From an uncultured Lachnospiraceae bacterium (lineage in GTDB: Bacteria; Bacillota; Clostridia; Lachnospirales; Lachnospiraceae), in contig CACXFV010000140.1 of assembly GCA_902767015.1 (NCBI GenBank), positions 1-52,654 on the forward strand: a stretch of DNA of 52,654 bases. Direction: 5' to 3'. The position numbers and the translations under genes were made by a program. The notes under the pieces are model-generated. The model had not been told where the DNA came from. It saw only the letters and a list, made by a program, of their open reading frames with translations, and did no database searches. Of this stretch, positions 1-8,895 are shown one piece after another (within the stretch, counting starts at the first letter, position 1; each line of letters opens with the position of its first letter).

Positions 1-112
<112 letters not shown>

Positions 113-190
113 TCAAAACCAGCTAAAATATAAGATATTCTCGAAAATAATCCCGATATTCCATCACCTACCCCTATCATGAACAGAAAT

Positions 191-226
191 ATACACCAAA
201 AGACAACTTTCGGACTTTTGGTGTAT
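191..226 (-). terminator. Stem-loop, probable terminator of the ferritin-like gene
   Basis: Perfect 12-bp arms at 191-202 and 215-226 around a 12-nt loop, about 155 bases past the stop of the gene ending at 382. The minus-strand continuation is only moderately T-rich; the plus strand carries TATTCCTTTT after the stem, so it could also end a plus-strand transcript coming from outside the window. I see nothing else in 113-381. Confidence 0.6.
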
Positions 227-381
227 TCCTTTTAATGAACCAAATATCGTTCTACCATTAAAATCTGTGACATTCTGTGAACATAAAGCCATCTCTCAAT
301 ATGTCTCTGCTGCAATCCTTCTCTGTTATAACCCTTCTCTGGTATAATCCTTGTCTTCTGCAATCAATTTTCTGCCATATT

Positions 382-1692
382 TTATCTCTTATAACAATCT
401 ATCGTTTTACCCGCTACTGTTGATGATACCGGTGTTCCCTTCGGATTTCTGGCAAGCGTAGTGTTATCACACATTCTGTTTCGCAATACCATAAGTGGAT
501 TCGGTGCCAGTTCATATCGGTAGTCCTTTCCTCTGTTTCTGATATACTGTTCAATCACCCTGTGGCTAGCCACACTATTGACATCATTATTCACAATATT
601 CTGATAATAGTAGAAATCTGCATTAGGCGGCAGTTCAAATAAAGATACTACTTTTTCCTCCTTCTGCGTATTTCCGGTTGTCGTCTTAATAATATTTCTC
701 ACATATTCTATATTAGGAGATAACTGCAAAATATCCGGAAATTCCCCGCAAGGAATCACCTGTTGCCAATCCTTATTTTCATATTTTTGCAATAATTCCT
801 TCGCCTTGTGAAGATGGGCAATCTCCTGAACAAGACATTCCTCCCATATTTTCTTAATTCGATTATCAGTCTCTGTCATGGCACAGGAATAATACAGATA
901 ACATTCTGTATATTCATGCATCAGCAAATCCTCTAACCATGTGGCTCTTGTATCTTTCAGACTCTCATATTGGCTGACATGCTCTTCCTCAATCATACCG
1001 ATTTCCTGATACAGTCTTCTTCCAATGTCTGACTTGCAGTACAACGGTGCCACATTCATATAATAATTCATCGTCTGCTGTTCCGCCGCTGTTATGATAT
1101 TAACATGAAGCTTTGTCTTGATATCCGCCGTTTTATTATCAATATAATCAAAGATACTGTCGTTTGGATGTCTGTGCTCTGAGATGGTTGGTCTTGCCGG
1201 CATAATCTCTGTATAGCCACCCACCAGTTTTTCAGGATACACATTATATTCCAGATTCAACAGATTAGAATACCTGTACAGATGATCAAAATCCTCTAAC
1301 AGAGCAAAATTGAGTGCATTCCTCACGTTACAGTCCGGTTCTTTTTGTGCCAGCACAGCGGTAAGGTCAACAGCAAGCTGTTCATATCCTATCGTATGCT
1401 CCAATATCGTCTCATCTTTAGGCTTTAAGCATGAAATCCTTTTCTGTTGCTGCTGCTCACTTCTCCTTACCATGGCAAGTTCACGGCGAAGCTCATTATT
1501 GGTACAATGTCTCGAAAAATTTCTTGAAAACCACTGTGCTTCAAATTCCGTTCCATTCATCAGAATAATTCTTGTCTTTGTATAGGCATCCACCGTATTT
1601 TTATTATATGGCTGCGGATACATCATATTCCAATCCATATAAATCTTATCGATTGGCATAGGTTTTTCTTCAAATGGATTAAAACTCTGCAT
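382..1692 (-). CDS. Ferritin-like di-iron-type protein, uncharacterised
   Basis: A 436-residue soluble protein without signal peptide that I cannot assign to a named family. The middle part looks helical and has the metal-ligand pattern of the ferritin-like superfamily: E204, E235-x-x-H238, E260/E263 and E290-x-x-H293. An earlier helix pair has E104 and D134-x-x-H137. This is the E / ExxH / E / ExxH order of rubrerythrin-type four-helix bundles, but the spacing is not that of a classical rubrerythrin and there is no rubredoxin CxxC centre. Start: ATG with AAGGAG upstream; the start codon lies in the arm of a stem-loop (separate entry). It follows prfA by 74 bases in the same direction. A role in iron or oxidative-stress chemistry is inference only. 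Confidence 0.6.
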   Translation of the reverse strand: MQSFNPFEEKPMPIDKIYMDWNMMYPQPYNKNTVDAYTKTRIILMNGTEFEAQWFSRNFSRHCTNNELRRELAMVRRSEQQQQKRISCLKPKDETILEHTIGYEQLAVDLTAVLAQKEPDCNVRNALNFALLEDFDHLYRYSNLLNLEYNVYPEKLVGGYTEIMPARPTISEHRHPNDSIFDYIDNKTADIKTKLHVNIITAAEQQTMNYYMNVAPLYCKSDIGRRLYQEIGMIEEEHVSQYESLKDTRATWLEDLLMHEYTECYLYYSCAMTETDNRIKKIWEECLVQEIAHLHKAKELLQKYENKDWQQVIPCGEFPDILQLSPNIEYVRNIIKTTTGNTQKEEKVVSLFELPPNADFYYYQNIVNNDVNSVASHRVIEQYIRNRGKDYRYELAPNPLMVLRNRMCDNTTLARNPKGTPVSSTVAGKTIDCYKR

Positions 1693-1736
1693 AAATACTC
1701 TCCTTGTATAGTTTTACCATATTATTTTATGCAGAG
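1685..1736 (-). promoter_or_regulatory. Inverted repeat sequestering the start codon of the ferritin-like gene
   Basis: Perfect 11-bp arms CTCTGCATAAA (1685-1695) and TTTATGCAGAG (1726-1736). On the minus-strand mRNA the 3' arm contains the ATG (1690-1692) and the loop contains the AAGGAG ribosome binding site. It could be a translational control hairpin or a DNA operator; which one cannot be decided from sequence. Confidence 0.5.
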
Positions 1737-1766
1737 AAACAATTTTGGTTCAGCACTTCGCAGGAA

Positions 1767-2843
1767 TCAGGCACTTTCATCAAGCTTACTGAGTTTAGCT
1801 GCCTGGTCTGCCGAGATACAGGCATCTAATATCTCCTGTATGTCCCCATTCATAATTTTATCCAGTTTATACAGGGTAAGACCAATTCTGTGATCTGTCA
1901 CTCTTCCCTGTGGAAAATTATACGTTCTAATCTTCTCTGAGCGGTCGCCGGTACCTATCTGACTTCTTCGCTGCTCCGCCTCCGCATCATGTGCCTTCTG
2001 ACATTCAATATCATACAGCTTTGACCGCAATAAAGCAAATGCCTTCGCTTTATTCTGAAGCTGAGACTTCTCCGTCTGACTATAGACAACAATCCCCGTA
2101 GGATAATGTGTGAGTCGAACTGCCGAATCCGTGGTGTTGACACATTGTCCGCCATTGCCTGATGCACGCATGACATCTATACGTATATCCTTCTCATCAA
2201 TCTGTACATCCACCTCTTCTGCTTCCGGAATTACCGCAACCGTAATCGTCGAGGTATGAATTCTTCCTCCCGATTCCGTCTCCGGTACCCTCTGCACTCT
2301 GTGTACTCCGGATTCATATTTCAGCACTGAATATGCTCCGTTTCCCGTCACCATAAATGTGACATTTTTCATGCCGCCAATTCCTATCTCCTCGCATTCC
2401 ATCAGCTCGACCTTCCACCTCTTCGTCTCGGCATAATGAACATACATACGATATATCTCAGCTGCAAACAACGCCGCTTCATCGCCGCCTGCACCTGCTC
2501 TGATCTCTACAATTACATTCTTGTCATCATTAGGATCCTTCGGCAGAAGCAATATCTTAATCTCTCTTTCCAACTCTTCAATGCGCGCCTTTGCGTCATT
2601 CAATTCCTCTTTCGCAAGTTCACGCATCTCCTCATCACTCTCCTCATCGAGAATCATCAGACTCTCATCAATCGTCTCCTTCTTAGACTTGTACTCTTTA
2701 TAGGCCTCTACGATAGGTGTTAAATCAGACTGCTCTTTCATAAGCTTTCTGAATCTTATCTGGTCATTAGCGATAGATGGATCATTCAATTCGAGCATCA
2801 ATTCCTCGTATCTTCTCAAAAGATCATCTAATTTATCAAACAT
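1767..2843 (-). CDS. prfA: Peptide chain release factor 1
   Basis: Class I release factor that reads UAA/UAG in the ribosomal A site and triggers peptidyl-tRNA hydrolysis. The 358-residue length is normal for RF1. The tripeptide anticodon region reads [14 protein letters not shown] (PxT motif, here PET, which separates RF1 from the SPF of RF2), and the catalytic GGQ occurs as [17 protein letters not shown] about residue 230. Its glutamine is the expected target of PrmC, encoded just upstream with a 36-base gap, so the two are probably co-transcribed. Start is ATG at 2843 preceded by AGGAGG seven bases upstream. Most family members have GAGGQH; the GNGGQC seen here keeps GGQ but varies the neighbours. 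Confidence 0.97.
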   Translation of the reverse strand: MFDKLDDLLRRYEELMLELNDPSIANDQIRFRKLMKEQSDLTPIVEAYKEYKSKKETIDESLMILDEESDEEMRELAKEELNDAKARIEELEREIKILLLPKDPNDDKNVIVEIRAGAGGDEAALFAAEIYRMYVHYAETKRWKVELMECEEIGIGGMKNVTFMVTGNGAYSVLKYESGVHRVQRVPETESGGRIHTSTITVAVIPEAEEVDVQIDEKDIRIDVMRASGNGGQCVNTTDSAVRLTHYPTGIVVYSQTEKSQLQNKAKAFALLRSKLYDIECQKAHDAEAEQRRSQIGTGDRSEKIRTYNFPQGRVTDHRIGLTLYKLDKIMNGDIQEILDACISADQAAKLSKLDESA

Positions 2844-2879
2844 TTCTTTACCTCCTAGTATATCGAATATTAAGCTTCT

Positions 2880-3755
2880 TTACTTTTTACGCGCAATCAC
2901 TACTCTGTCCTTACCTGTTAAATCCTTGATAATCTGAATATCCTTATACCAGTTTTTGAACAAAATCTCTTCCACTGCCTCTGCCTGATCATATCCGATC
3001 TCAAAAATCAGACAGCCATCCTTCTTTAAATACTTATTGCTCTGTGAACTTATCCCTCTATAGAATTTAAGCCCATCCTCATCGCCATCCAATGCCATTC
3101 TCGGCTCAAAATTCTTTACCTCCGGCATCAGTGTGTCAATAACCTTAGAGTTAATATATGGCGGATTTGACACAATCATATCATACTTCTCATAATATCC
3201 CACTTTATCCTTGGCAAAATCCTCATATAAATCACTTCTGATAAATTTAATTTTATCAATATGATTCAAAACCGCATTTTCCTTGGCAATTTCCAATGCC
3301 TTTTCAGACAAATCCACCGCCGTCATATTAACATCACTACATGCCTTCGCTATGCTGATGGCGATACAGCCACTCCCGGTACACATATCCATAACCTCTA
3401 ATTGTGTCCCTTCCTTTCTGTAATCACTATCTAATATTCGCAATGCAGTCTCGACAAGCGTCTCTGTATCCTGTCTCGGAATAAGGACATTCTCATTTAC
3501 TTTAAAGGTAAGTCCCATAAATTCCCACTCGCCAATAATATACTGAAGCGGATAACGTGATTTTCTTTTTTCTATTGCTTCAAAATATGCCGTTTCCATG
3601 TCTTTCGGTACTTCTTCAAGCATTTTTGTAAAATAATCCACCTTAGAGACACAGCATATCTTCTCCAAAAGAATCCATGCATCATTATCAGCATTAGCAA
3701 TACCTGATTTGAATAATTTAATTTGTCCCTGCTTTACCATCTCTGTGTATTTCAT
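2880..3755 (-). CDS. prmC: Release factor glutamine methyltransferase
   Basis: SAM-dependent N5-glutamine methyltransferase (HemK/PrmC) that methylates the GGQ glutamine of release factors. Shown by an N-terminal helical domain, the SAM-binding DMCTGSGCIAISIA motif and the catalytic NPPY (VSNPPYINSKV) that binds the target amide. The start is set at 3755 because AAGGAG lies nine bases upstream; the open frame continues to a TTG at 3788, but that start has no proper ribosome binding site. The protein is 291 residues, normal for the family. A consensus promoter lies just upstream (3827-3855), so prmC-prfA has its own transcription start besides possible read-through from the DUF1385 gene. Confidence 0.95.
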   Translation of the reverse strand: MKYTEMVKQGQIKLFKSGIANADNDAWILLEKICCVSKVDYFTKMLEEVPKDMETAYFEAIEKRKSRYPLQYIIGEWEFMGLTFKVNENVLIPRQDTETLVETALRILDSDYRKEGTQLEVMDMCTGSGCIAISIAKACSDVNMTAVDLSEKALEIAKENAVLNHIDKIKFIRSDLYEDFAKDKVGYYEKYDMIVSNPPYINSKVIDTLMPEVKNFEPRMALDGDEDGLKFYRGISSQSNKYLKKDGCLIFEIGYDQAEAVEEILFKNWYKDIQIIKDLTGKDRVVIARKK

Positions 3756-3826
3756 AGATACCTGCTCCTTCATTCCCCCAGAACTCAACTTCGTGTGACT
3801 ATGAATGCGTTTTAGGTTAAATTGAT

Positions 3827-3855
3827 TTTATATTCACTCTTTTAGGAGGTGTCAA
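3827..3855 (-). promoter_or_regulatory. Sigma-A promoter for prmC-prfA
   Basis: On the minus strand TTGACA (3850-3855), a 17-base spacer and TATAAA (3827-3832), about 70 bases before the prmC start. The 3' end of the upstream gene has a small hairpin with ACTGTT/AACAGT arms. Confidence 0.75.
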
Positions 3856-3885
3856 TCAGCCACTGCTCCTTACTGTTACAAACAG

Positions 3886-4872
3886 TTACTTATCCTCATC
3901 ATAATGCTCCAGATAATCTCTCCAGTCAAAAACCGCCTCTACCGCTTTAATGGCAACCTCCGCCATCTCGGCATCAGGCTCCTTTGTGGTAAGATGCTGA
4001 AGAGCCAGTCCCGGTGCACTCACAATTTTGACAAAAAGTCCTTCATGACTGCCTGCAAATCTCAGAACTTCGTACGAAACACCTGCAATCACCGGTATCA
4101 GTAATAGTCTGACTACTACCTTAATGAGCGGATTCTGTACCGGTATCAGCATAAAAAACAGAATACTGATTGCCATCACTAAAAACAGAAAGCTTGTTCC
4201 GCATCTTTTGTGAAGTCTTGAACTTTTCAGTACATTCTCGACATTGAGTTCATTACCATGCTCTATACAATTTATGCACTTATGCTCTGCCCCATGATAC
4301 ATAAATGTTCTCTGGATATCCTCCATTCTGGATATCAGAACAATGTAACATATAAATATCAGCAGCCTTAAAGCACTTTCAATTAATGCAGTAACCGTAT
4401 AGGACTTAATATCAAATCTACTCTTAAAAAAATCCGATACGAGGCTCGGCAGCACTACAAACAGTCCCAAAGCAAGTACCACCGAAAAAATAACCGTTAC
4501 TGTCATTATAGCACTTTCTGACTTCTCTTTAAATGTATTATCTGCATTTTTCTCAACTTTTTTTATATCCTGATTATTAGGAATATCGTTCTCACTTACC
4601 TTAGCTTTGCCCTCTCCCTGCTCTGCCTCCTCATAAAACTGTGAAGAATACATAAGTGTGGACATCCCAATAATCAATGAATCCAGAAAGTTAAAAACCC
4701 CCCTGATAAAAGGAAGCTTCAATAACTTCTTTCCATCTGTAAGAGACTTATAATCTTTGACACAAACTTCTATTTCCTGATCCGGTTTTCTAACGGCAAT
4801 GGCATACTTGTCCTGATTCTTCATCATGATGCCCTCCAATACCGCCTGACCGCCTATTCCTGAACTTTTCAC
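3886..4872 (-). CDS. DUF1385 (YqhQ-like) membrane protein
   Basis: A 328-residue integral membrane protein of the DUF1385 family, function unknown. The N-terminus GIGGQAVLEGIMMK is the family signature. Hydrophobic segments lie at about residues 120-145, 160-180 and in a long pair at about 225-265. A conserved MYHGAEHKCINCIEHG with His and Cys residues sits in the middle, and RLHKRCGTSF follows. A charged insert (about residues 80-115) separates the N-terminal domain from the first membrane helix. The start codon is GTG at 4872 with GGGAGGT upstream. Position between rpmE and prmC is common in Clostridia. A strong terminator between rpmE and this gene suggests separate transcription. Confidence 0.88.
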   Translation of the reverse strand: MKSSGIGGQAVLEGIMMKNQDKYAIAVRKPDQEIEVCVKDYKSLTDGKKLLKLPFIRGVFNFLDSLIIGMSTLMYSSQFYEEAEQGEGKAKVSENDIPNNQDIKKVEKNADNTFKEKSESAIMTVTVIFSVVLALGLFVVLPSLVSDFFKSRFDIKSYTVTALIESALRLLIFICYIVLISRMEDIQRTFMYHGAEHKCINCIEHGNELNVENVLKSSRLHKRCGTSFLFLVMAISILFFMLIPVQNPLIKVVVRLLLIPVIAGVSYEVLRFAGSHEGLFVKIVSAPGLALQHLTTKEPDAEMAEVAIKAVEAVFDWRDYLEHYDEDK

Positions 4873-4953
4873 AGGTAATACCTCCCTTTAAAGCACACAC
4901 TGACAAATTCACCTGCTTCGATAGCAATAAGAAAATCTCCCTATTCTAAAGAA

Positions 4954-5004
4954 AGGCTGTCACAAACGGTTCCATCCTAAAACGGAACCTGCAAGTGACA
5001 GCCT
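4954..5004 (-). terminator. Intrinsic terminator after rpmE
   Basis: Arms AGGCTGTCAC (4954-4963) and GTGACAGCCT (4995-5004) are perfect, with an inner GGTTCC/GGAACC pair. The minus-strand transcript then reads TTTCTTTAG. It ends the rpmE transcript 14 bases after the stop codon. Confidence 0.85.
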
Positions 5005-5017
5005 CTCTCATTCAGCC

Positions 5018-5227
5018 CTATTTATTTTCTGCAATACCATACTTACGATTGAACTTATCTATTCTACCTCTTGCAGCAGTAGCTTTCTGCTGACCTGTAT
5101 AGAACGGATGACACTTTGAACAGATTTCAACGTGGATATCCTCCTTAGTAGAGCCTGTTACAAATTCATTACCACAGTTACAAACAACCTTTGCCTGATA
5201 ATATGACGGATGTATTCCTTCTTTCAT
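5018..5227 (-). CDS. rpmE: 50S ribosomal protein L31, zinc-binding form
   Basis: A 69-residue L31 of the large ribosomal subunit. The zinc-type (C+) form is shown by CNC at residues 16-18 and CSKC at about 37-40, the four cysteines that bind zinc; the paralogue without cysteines (YtjA type) would lack them. The start is ATG with AGAGGTG upstream. It has its own consensus promoter inside the 3' end of rho and a leader with a 12-bp perfect palindrome, so regulation separate from rho is likely. Confidence 0.97.
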   Translation of the reverse strand: MKEGIHPSYYQAKVVCNCGNEFVTGSTKEDIHVEICSKCHPFYTGQQKATAARGRIDKFNRKYGIAENK

Positions 5228-5251
5228 TTCAATTCACCTCTTTACAAATTT

Positions 5252-5280
5252 ATGATATGCTAATGGCAATTGCCAATCAT
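5252..5280 (-). promoter_or_regulatory. Palindromic element in the rpmE leader
   Basis: TGGCAATTGCCA (5264-5275) is a perfect 12-bp palindrome flanked by ATGAT (5252-5256) and ATCAT (5276-5280). It lies between the promoter and the ribosome binding site of rpmE, where autoregulatory L31 leader structures are known in Firmicutes. It could be an RNA leader or a protein operator. Confidence 0.4.
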
Positions 5281-5300
5281 ATTCTAAAAATAGCTTTCTA

Positions 5301-5329
5301 ATTGTATCACACAAAATTTGTTAATGCAA
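5301..5329 (-). promoter_or_regulatory. Sigma-A promoter for rpmE
   Basis: Minus strand TTGCAT (5324-5329), a 17-base spacer and TACAAT (5301-5306). The -35 box lies within the last codons of rho. Confidence 0.7.
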
Positions 5330-6937
5330 GCTTTTTTTTATGACTTGGACAAATTCCCTGTTATTGACTGTTCTTGCAAACATATCAATAATTTTTTCTA
5401 CCGCTTCCTCCGGTCTCATTCCATTTGTGGCCTTTCTAATTAAGTAGACAGCCTCTGCCTCTTCCTTTGATAAAAGTAAATCCTCACGCCTTGTACCTGA
5501 TTTAACAATATCCATCGCCGGAAAAACACGTCTTTCCTGAAGTTTTCTGTCAAGAACCAGCTCCATATTACCTGTCCCCTTAAATTCCTCATAGACAACA
5601 TCATCCATCTTACTGCCTGTATCCACCAGCGCTGTTGCAAGAATCGTCAGACTTCCTCCCTCTCTCATATTTCTCGCAGCACCAAAAAAGCGTTTCGGCA
5701 TATGTAGTGCTGCCGGATCAAGACCGCCTGACAATGTTCTTCCTGATGGCGGAATGGTCATATTATATGCTCTTGCAAGCCTCGTAATGCTGTCTAAGAG
5801 AATAATCACATCTTTTTTCAATTCCACAAGTCTCTTTGCTCTTTCAATCACCATCTCAGATACCCGCTTATGGTGTTCCGGCAATTCGTCAAAAGTGGAA
5901 TATATGACCTCAACATTATTTCCCTGAATCGCCTCTTTGATATCCGTAACTTCTTCCGGTCTTTCATCAATCAGAAGTATAATCATATGCATATCCGGAT
6001 TATTAATCTGAATTGATTTTGCAATCTGCTTCAAAAGTGTCGTCTTACCTGCCTTTGGCGGTGAAACGATCATTCCCCTCTGTCCCTTTCCTATGGGTGA
6101 TATCAGATCCAGAATTCTCATTGCCATATCTTCTCTGCTGGTTTCCATCCTCAGCCTCTTGTTTGGAAATATGGGTGTCAGATCTTCAAAGTTAGGTCTG
6201 TTAAGCGCCTTTTCCAAAGGTATGTCATTAATTTTGTTTAAATGCGTCATTGCACCAAATTTCTCATTGATATTTTTCTGGCGCATATCACCATTCAGTA
6301 TATCACCTGTTTTTAGCCGGAATCTTCTAATCTGTGACGGCGATACATACACATCATTTTCTCCCGGAAGAAAATTCTCACATCTGATAAAGCCATATCC
6401 ATCAGGCATGACTTCTAATATGCCATTTGCCACCATGACTTCTTCTTTTACTTCCGGTTCCGGATTTTCTTCAATCACAAATTCTTCTCTGGTCTCGCTT
6501 GTTTTTTTGATATCATATTCCTTCTTTGTCTCCTGCATTCTCCTGACAGACTGATTCTGCCTAGGATTCACCTTATTAATACCATTTTCCGCATTGCGAT
6601 TTAATTTACTTTCAGTATCCCTTTTTTTCTCGTCTTCTGATTCCTCTCTACTGTCTGTCTTTCTTCTCAGCTCCTGCTCAGAAATATTCTCTGTATTATT
6701 TTCTCCCTTGTCAGATGACTTTTTCGGTCTTCCCCGCCTGGACTTGTCCGCGCTCTTCGCCGTTTCCTTTTCCTGCTCTGCCGAAGCATCATCCTTTTCC
6801 TTTGCCGAGCTTGTACCCATTTCTATAATTTTTTCAATCAACTCGGTCTTTCTTAACTTCATAATCCCTTTTATCCCCTGCTGTTTTGCAATCTCCCTTA
6901 ATTCAACAACCGGTAATGTTTCTAATTTTTCTCGCAT
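5321..6937 (-). CDS. rho: Transcription termination factor Rho
   Basis: Hexameric RNA-dependent ATPase that ends transcription. Domains in order: Rho N-terminal SAP-like domain (about 1-45, LREIAKQQGIKGIMKLRK), a low-complexity charged linker of more than 100 residues rich in Lys, Glu and Ser (about 46-165), an RNA-binding cold-shock domain (ILEVMPDGYGFIRCENFLPG), and the RecA-type ATPase with Walker A SPPKAGKTTLLK, Walker B DVIILLDSITRLARAYN and Q/R-loop region. At 538 residues it is about 120 longer than E. coli Rho because of the linker, a feature common in Clostridia and Actinobacteria. The start ATG at 6937 has AAGGAG 13 bases upstream. Confidence 0.97.
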   Translation of the reverse strand: MREKLETLPVVELREIAKQQGIKGIMKLRKTELIEKIIEMGTSSAKEKDDASAEQEKETAKSADKSRRGRPKKSSDKGENNTENISEQELRRKTDSREESEDEKKRDTESKLNRNAENGINKVNPRQNQSVRRMQETKKEYDIKKTSETREEFVIEENPEPEVKEEVMVANGILEVMPDGYGFIRCENFLPGENDVYVSPSQIRRFRLKTGDILNGDMRQKNINEKFGAMTHLNKINDIPLEKALNRPNFEDLTPIFPNKRLRMETSREDMAMRILDLISPIGKGQRGMIVSPPKAGKTTLLKQIAKSIQINNPDMHMIILLIDERPEEVTDIKEAIQGNNVEVIYSTFDELPEHHKRVSEMVIERAKRLVELKKDVIILLDSITRLARAYNMTIPPSGRTLSGGLDPAALHMPKRFFGAARNMREGGSLTILATALVDTGSKMDDVVYEEFKGTGNMELVLDRKLQERRVFPAMDIVKSGTRREDLLLSKEEAEAVYLIRKATNGMRPEEAVEKIIDMFARTVNNREFVQVIKKSLH

Positions 6938-7164
6938 TTAATTCTCATTGCTCCTTTTTAATAATTTAGCGATTTTGTAAAACACAAAATAAAATACCCC
7001 TGACTAATCCATAAATGCACATTACTATTAATAATAAATAATTCTTTTGATACTGAAAATAATACTGGGAAATTTCTGATATCAGTCATGTCATAGCTCA
7101 AAAGCTGCCTGCAGGCTTTCTGGTAAATTGATGTTCATGAGCCGAGCGCCTGTCTATGAGCAAA

Positions 7165-7231
7165 TCCGCTATGCAACAGCGGTTTCCACGAAGCGGAAAG
7201 TATTTTGAGAATGGCGCATCTGAACTGTTAC
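7165..7231 (+). repeat. Dispersed palindromic repeat, copy A
   Basis: Contains CCGCT/AGCGG and TTTCC/GGAAA hairpins followed by the core TTTTGAGAATGGCG and CTGAACTGTTAC. The 21 bases at 7173-7193 match those of copy B (21733-21753, inverted) without a mismatch. The core is shared with copy C near 41073-41100. Confidence 0.7.
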
Positions 7232-7320
7232 ATTATACTATATATTTTTCAAAAATGATAGTGTAAAATTAAAAATATTATGTTATTATGTATCTATTCA
7301 GCATCTCAAGTATGAAAATG

Positions 7321-7352
7321 AGCATTCTGTGAATGCTACATTCTCAGAATGT
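7321..7352. repeat. Two adjacent short palindromes
   Basis: AGCATTC-TGT-GAATGCT (7321-7337) directly followed by ACATTCT-C-AGAATGT (7338-7352). They lie 26 bases before the -35 box of the radical SAM gene. They could be an operator pair or the remains of a repeat element. Confidence 0.5.
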
Positions 7353-7377
7353 GGGTGTTCAAAGGCGCTAAAGTGTC

Positions 7378-7406
7378 TTGTCCGCCTGAGATAATTACGT
7401 TATTAT
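7378..7406 (+). promoter_or_regulatory. Sigma-A promoter for the radical SAM gene
   Basis: TTGTCC (7378-7383), a 17-base spacer and TATTAT (7401-7406). A transcript would begin near 7413, which makes the ATG at 7413 leaderless and favours the ATG at 7440 with its GAAAGGA ribosome binding site. Confidence 0.6.
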
Positions 7407-7439
7407 GAAATAATGGTTACGAAAGGATTTCTAAAGTAT

Positions 7440-8375
7440 ATGTCAGGTCAAACCGAAGCAATATATACCCTTAACCGCTATTACAGAGAACGCTTTGGCA
7501 CAAAGGTATACAAGTTGTCTCTCCACGGAGGCATGTCCTGTCCCAACAGAGACGGAAAGCTGGGTACCCGTGGCTGTATCTTCTGCAGTCGCGGTGGTTC
7601 AGGTGATTTTTCTGCCAGCCCTTCTCTGTCCATACCTGAACAGTTAGACGCAGCAAAAAAACTTGTATCACACAAGATAGTTAATGGAAAATATATCGCC
7701 TATTTTCAAGCGTTTACCAATACTTATGCATCTGTGGACTATCTCAGAAAGATTTATTATGAGGCAATCTCCCCAGAAGATATCGTCGGTCTTTCCATCG
7801 CCACCAGACCCGACTGCATTGATGCAGATATTCTCCGGTTACTTGAGGAAATAAATCATAGCAAACCTGTTTTTGTGGAATTAGGACTTCAGACAATTCA
7901 CGAACGCAGCGCCGAATTTATCAGGCGTGGTTATCCATTACCGTTGTTTGATGATGCCGTAAAAAAGCTGGCAGCAATCCATCTCAACATTGTTGTTCAC
8001 CTGATACTGGGACTTCCCAATGAAACGCCCTGCGATATGACAGCTTCCATAAAGCATATTAACACACTTCCTGTCAGTGGTGTTAAATTGCAACTGCTGC
8101 ATATTCTGAAGGGAACGGATCTGGCAGATTACTATTTGAATAAAGATAATTGCTTTACTGCTTTATCACTTGAAGAATACACGAAACTTCTGGCACAATG
8201 TATTGAAGAGCTCCGCCCCGATATCGTCATTCACAGACTGACAGGTGACGGAAACAAAAAAGAACTGCTCGCACCCCTTTGGAGTGCCGATAAAAAACAT
8301 GTTTTGAATTATATTAACAGCTATTTTAAAGAACACCATATTATTCAGGGAGGTACATACAATAATGGTACTTGA
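7440..8375 (+). CDS. TIGR01212-family radical SAM protein
   Basis: A radical SAM enzyme of the TIGR01212 (YhcC/YtqA-like) family, elongator-protein-3-like; its substrate is not known to me. The cluster-binding cysteines lie in CPNRDGKLGTRGCIFC, with the spaced C-x12-C-x2-C pattern typical of this family instead of CxxxCxxC. The TIM-barrel core follows, with GLSIATRPDC, VELGLQTIHE and HLILGLPNET. The start is placed at 7440 because GAAAGGA lies 12 bases upstream; an in-frame ATG at 7413 has no ribosome binding site. The 3' end overlaps the DUF4364 gene by 11 bases, so the two are coupled. Length of 311 residues is normal. Confidence 0.88.
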   Translation: MSGQTEAIYTLNRYYRERFGTKVYKLSLHGGMSCPNRDGKLGTRGCIFCSRGGSGDFSASPSLSIPEQLDAAKKLVSHKIVNGKYIAYFQAFTNTYASVDYLRKIYYEAISPEDIVGLSIATRPDCIDADILRLLEEINHSKPVFVELGLQTIHERSAEFIRRGYPLPLFDDAVKKLAAIHLNIVVHLILGLPNETPCDMTASIKHINTLPVSGVKLQLLHILKGTDLADYYLNKDNCFTALSLEEYTKLLAQCIEELRPDIVIHRLTGDGNKKELLAPLWSADKKHVLNYINSYFKEHHIIQGGTYNNGT

Positions 8376-8895
8376 ATCATCAACACTATATAAATTAATG
8401 ATATTATACATGCTCAATAAAGTTAATTTTCCTCTTACCAATGCACAGCTGACGGAATTTTTCTCCGAGAAAAATTATTCGAGCTACCTCAACTACTTTA
8501 CATTGCAGCAGATTATCAATGAACTAATCGATTCTCATTTAATCAGTCTCGAGACTGTCCGGAACACCTCCTACTATCATATCACTTCAGAGGGCGGGGA
8601 AACGCTTGGCTTTTTTGTCAATAAAATTCCCGGCGCCATTGTCGATGATATGGATATCTATCTTATGGAAAACAAATATGAGCTTCGAAATGAAGTCGGA
8701 ACCATTGCCGATTATTATAAGTCCTCCACCACCAGTGACTATATTGTTCACTGTCAGGTAAAAGAGGGACTAGGCACTTTAATTGAATTAAATCTCTCCG
8801 TTCCAACAAAAGAACAGGCATCCGCCATGTGTAACCAATGGAAGGATGCCAGTCAGGAAATATATAAATTTGTTATGAAATCACTGATGAAATAG
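8365..8895 (+). CDS. DUF4364 family protein, winged-helix-like
   Basis: A 176-residue protein of the DUF4364 family, common in Lachnospiraceae. The first 85 residues form a predicted winged helix (ALTNAQLTEFF-like region, then LQQIINELIDSHLISLE and TSYYHIT), as in PadR-like DNA-binding proteins. The C-terminal half is a beta-rich domain of unknown role. It starts inside the end of the radical SAM gene with GGAGGT ten bases upstream. At its 3' end it overlaps the convergent ysxC gene by 23 bases. Regulatory function is inference from the fold. Confidence 0.8.
   Translation: MVLESSTLYKLMILYMLNKVNFPLTNAQLTEFFSEKNYSSYLNYFTLQQIINELIDSHLISLETVRNTSYYHITSEGGETLGFFVNKIPGAIVDDMDIYLMENKYELRNEVGTIADYYKSSTTSDYIVHCQVKEGLGTLIELNLSVPTKEQASAMCNQWKDASQEIYKFVMKSLMK

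Larger units (their letters stand above)
6938..7439. other. Intergenic region between divergent rho and radical SAM genes
   Basis: About 500 bases without a gene. It holds an ATTTTGT/ACAAAAT inverted repeat at about 6973-6990 near rho, repeat copy A (7165-7231), two adjacent perfect hairpins (7321-7337 and 7338-7352) and the plus-strand promoter at 7378-7406. I find no small ORF with a convincing ribosome binding site here. Confidence 0.6.
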
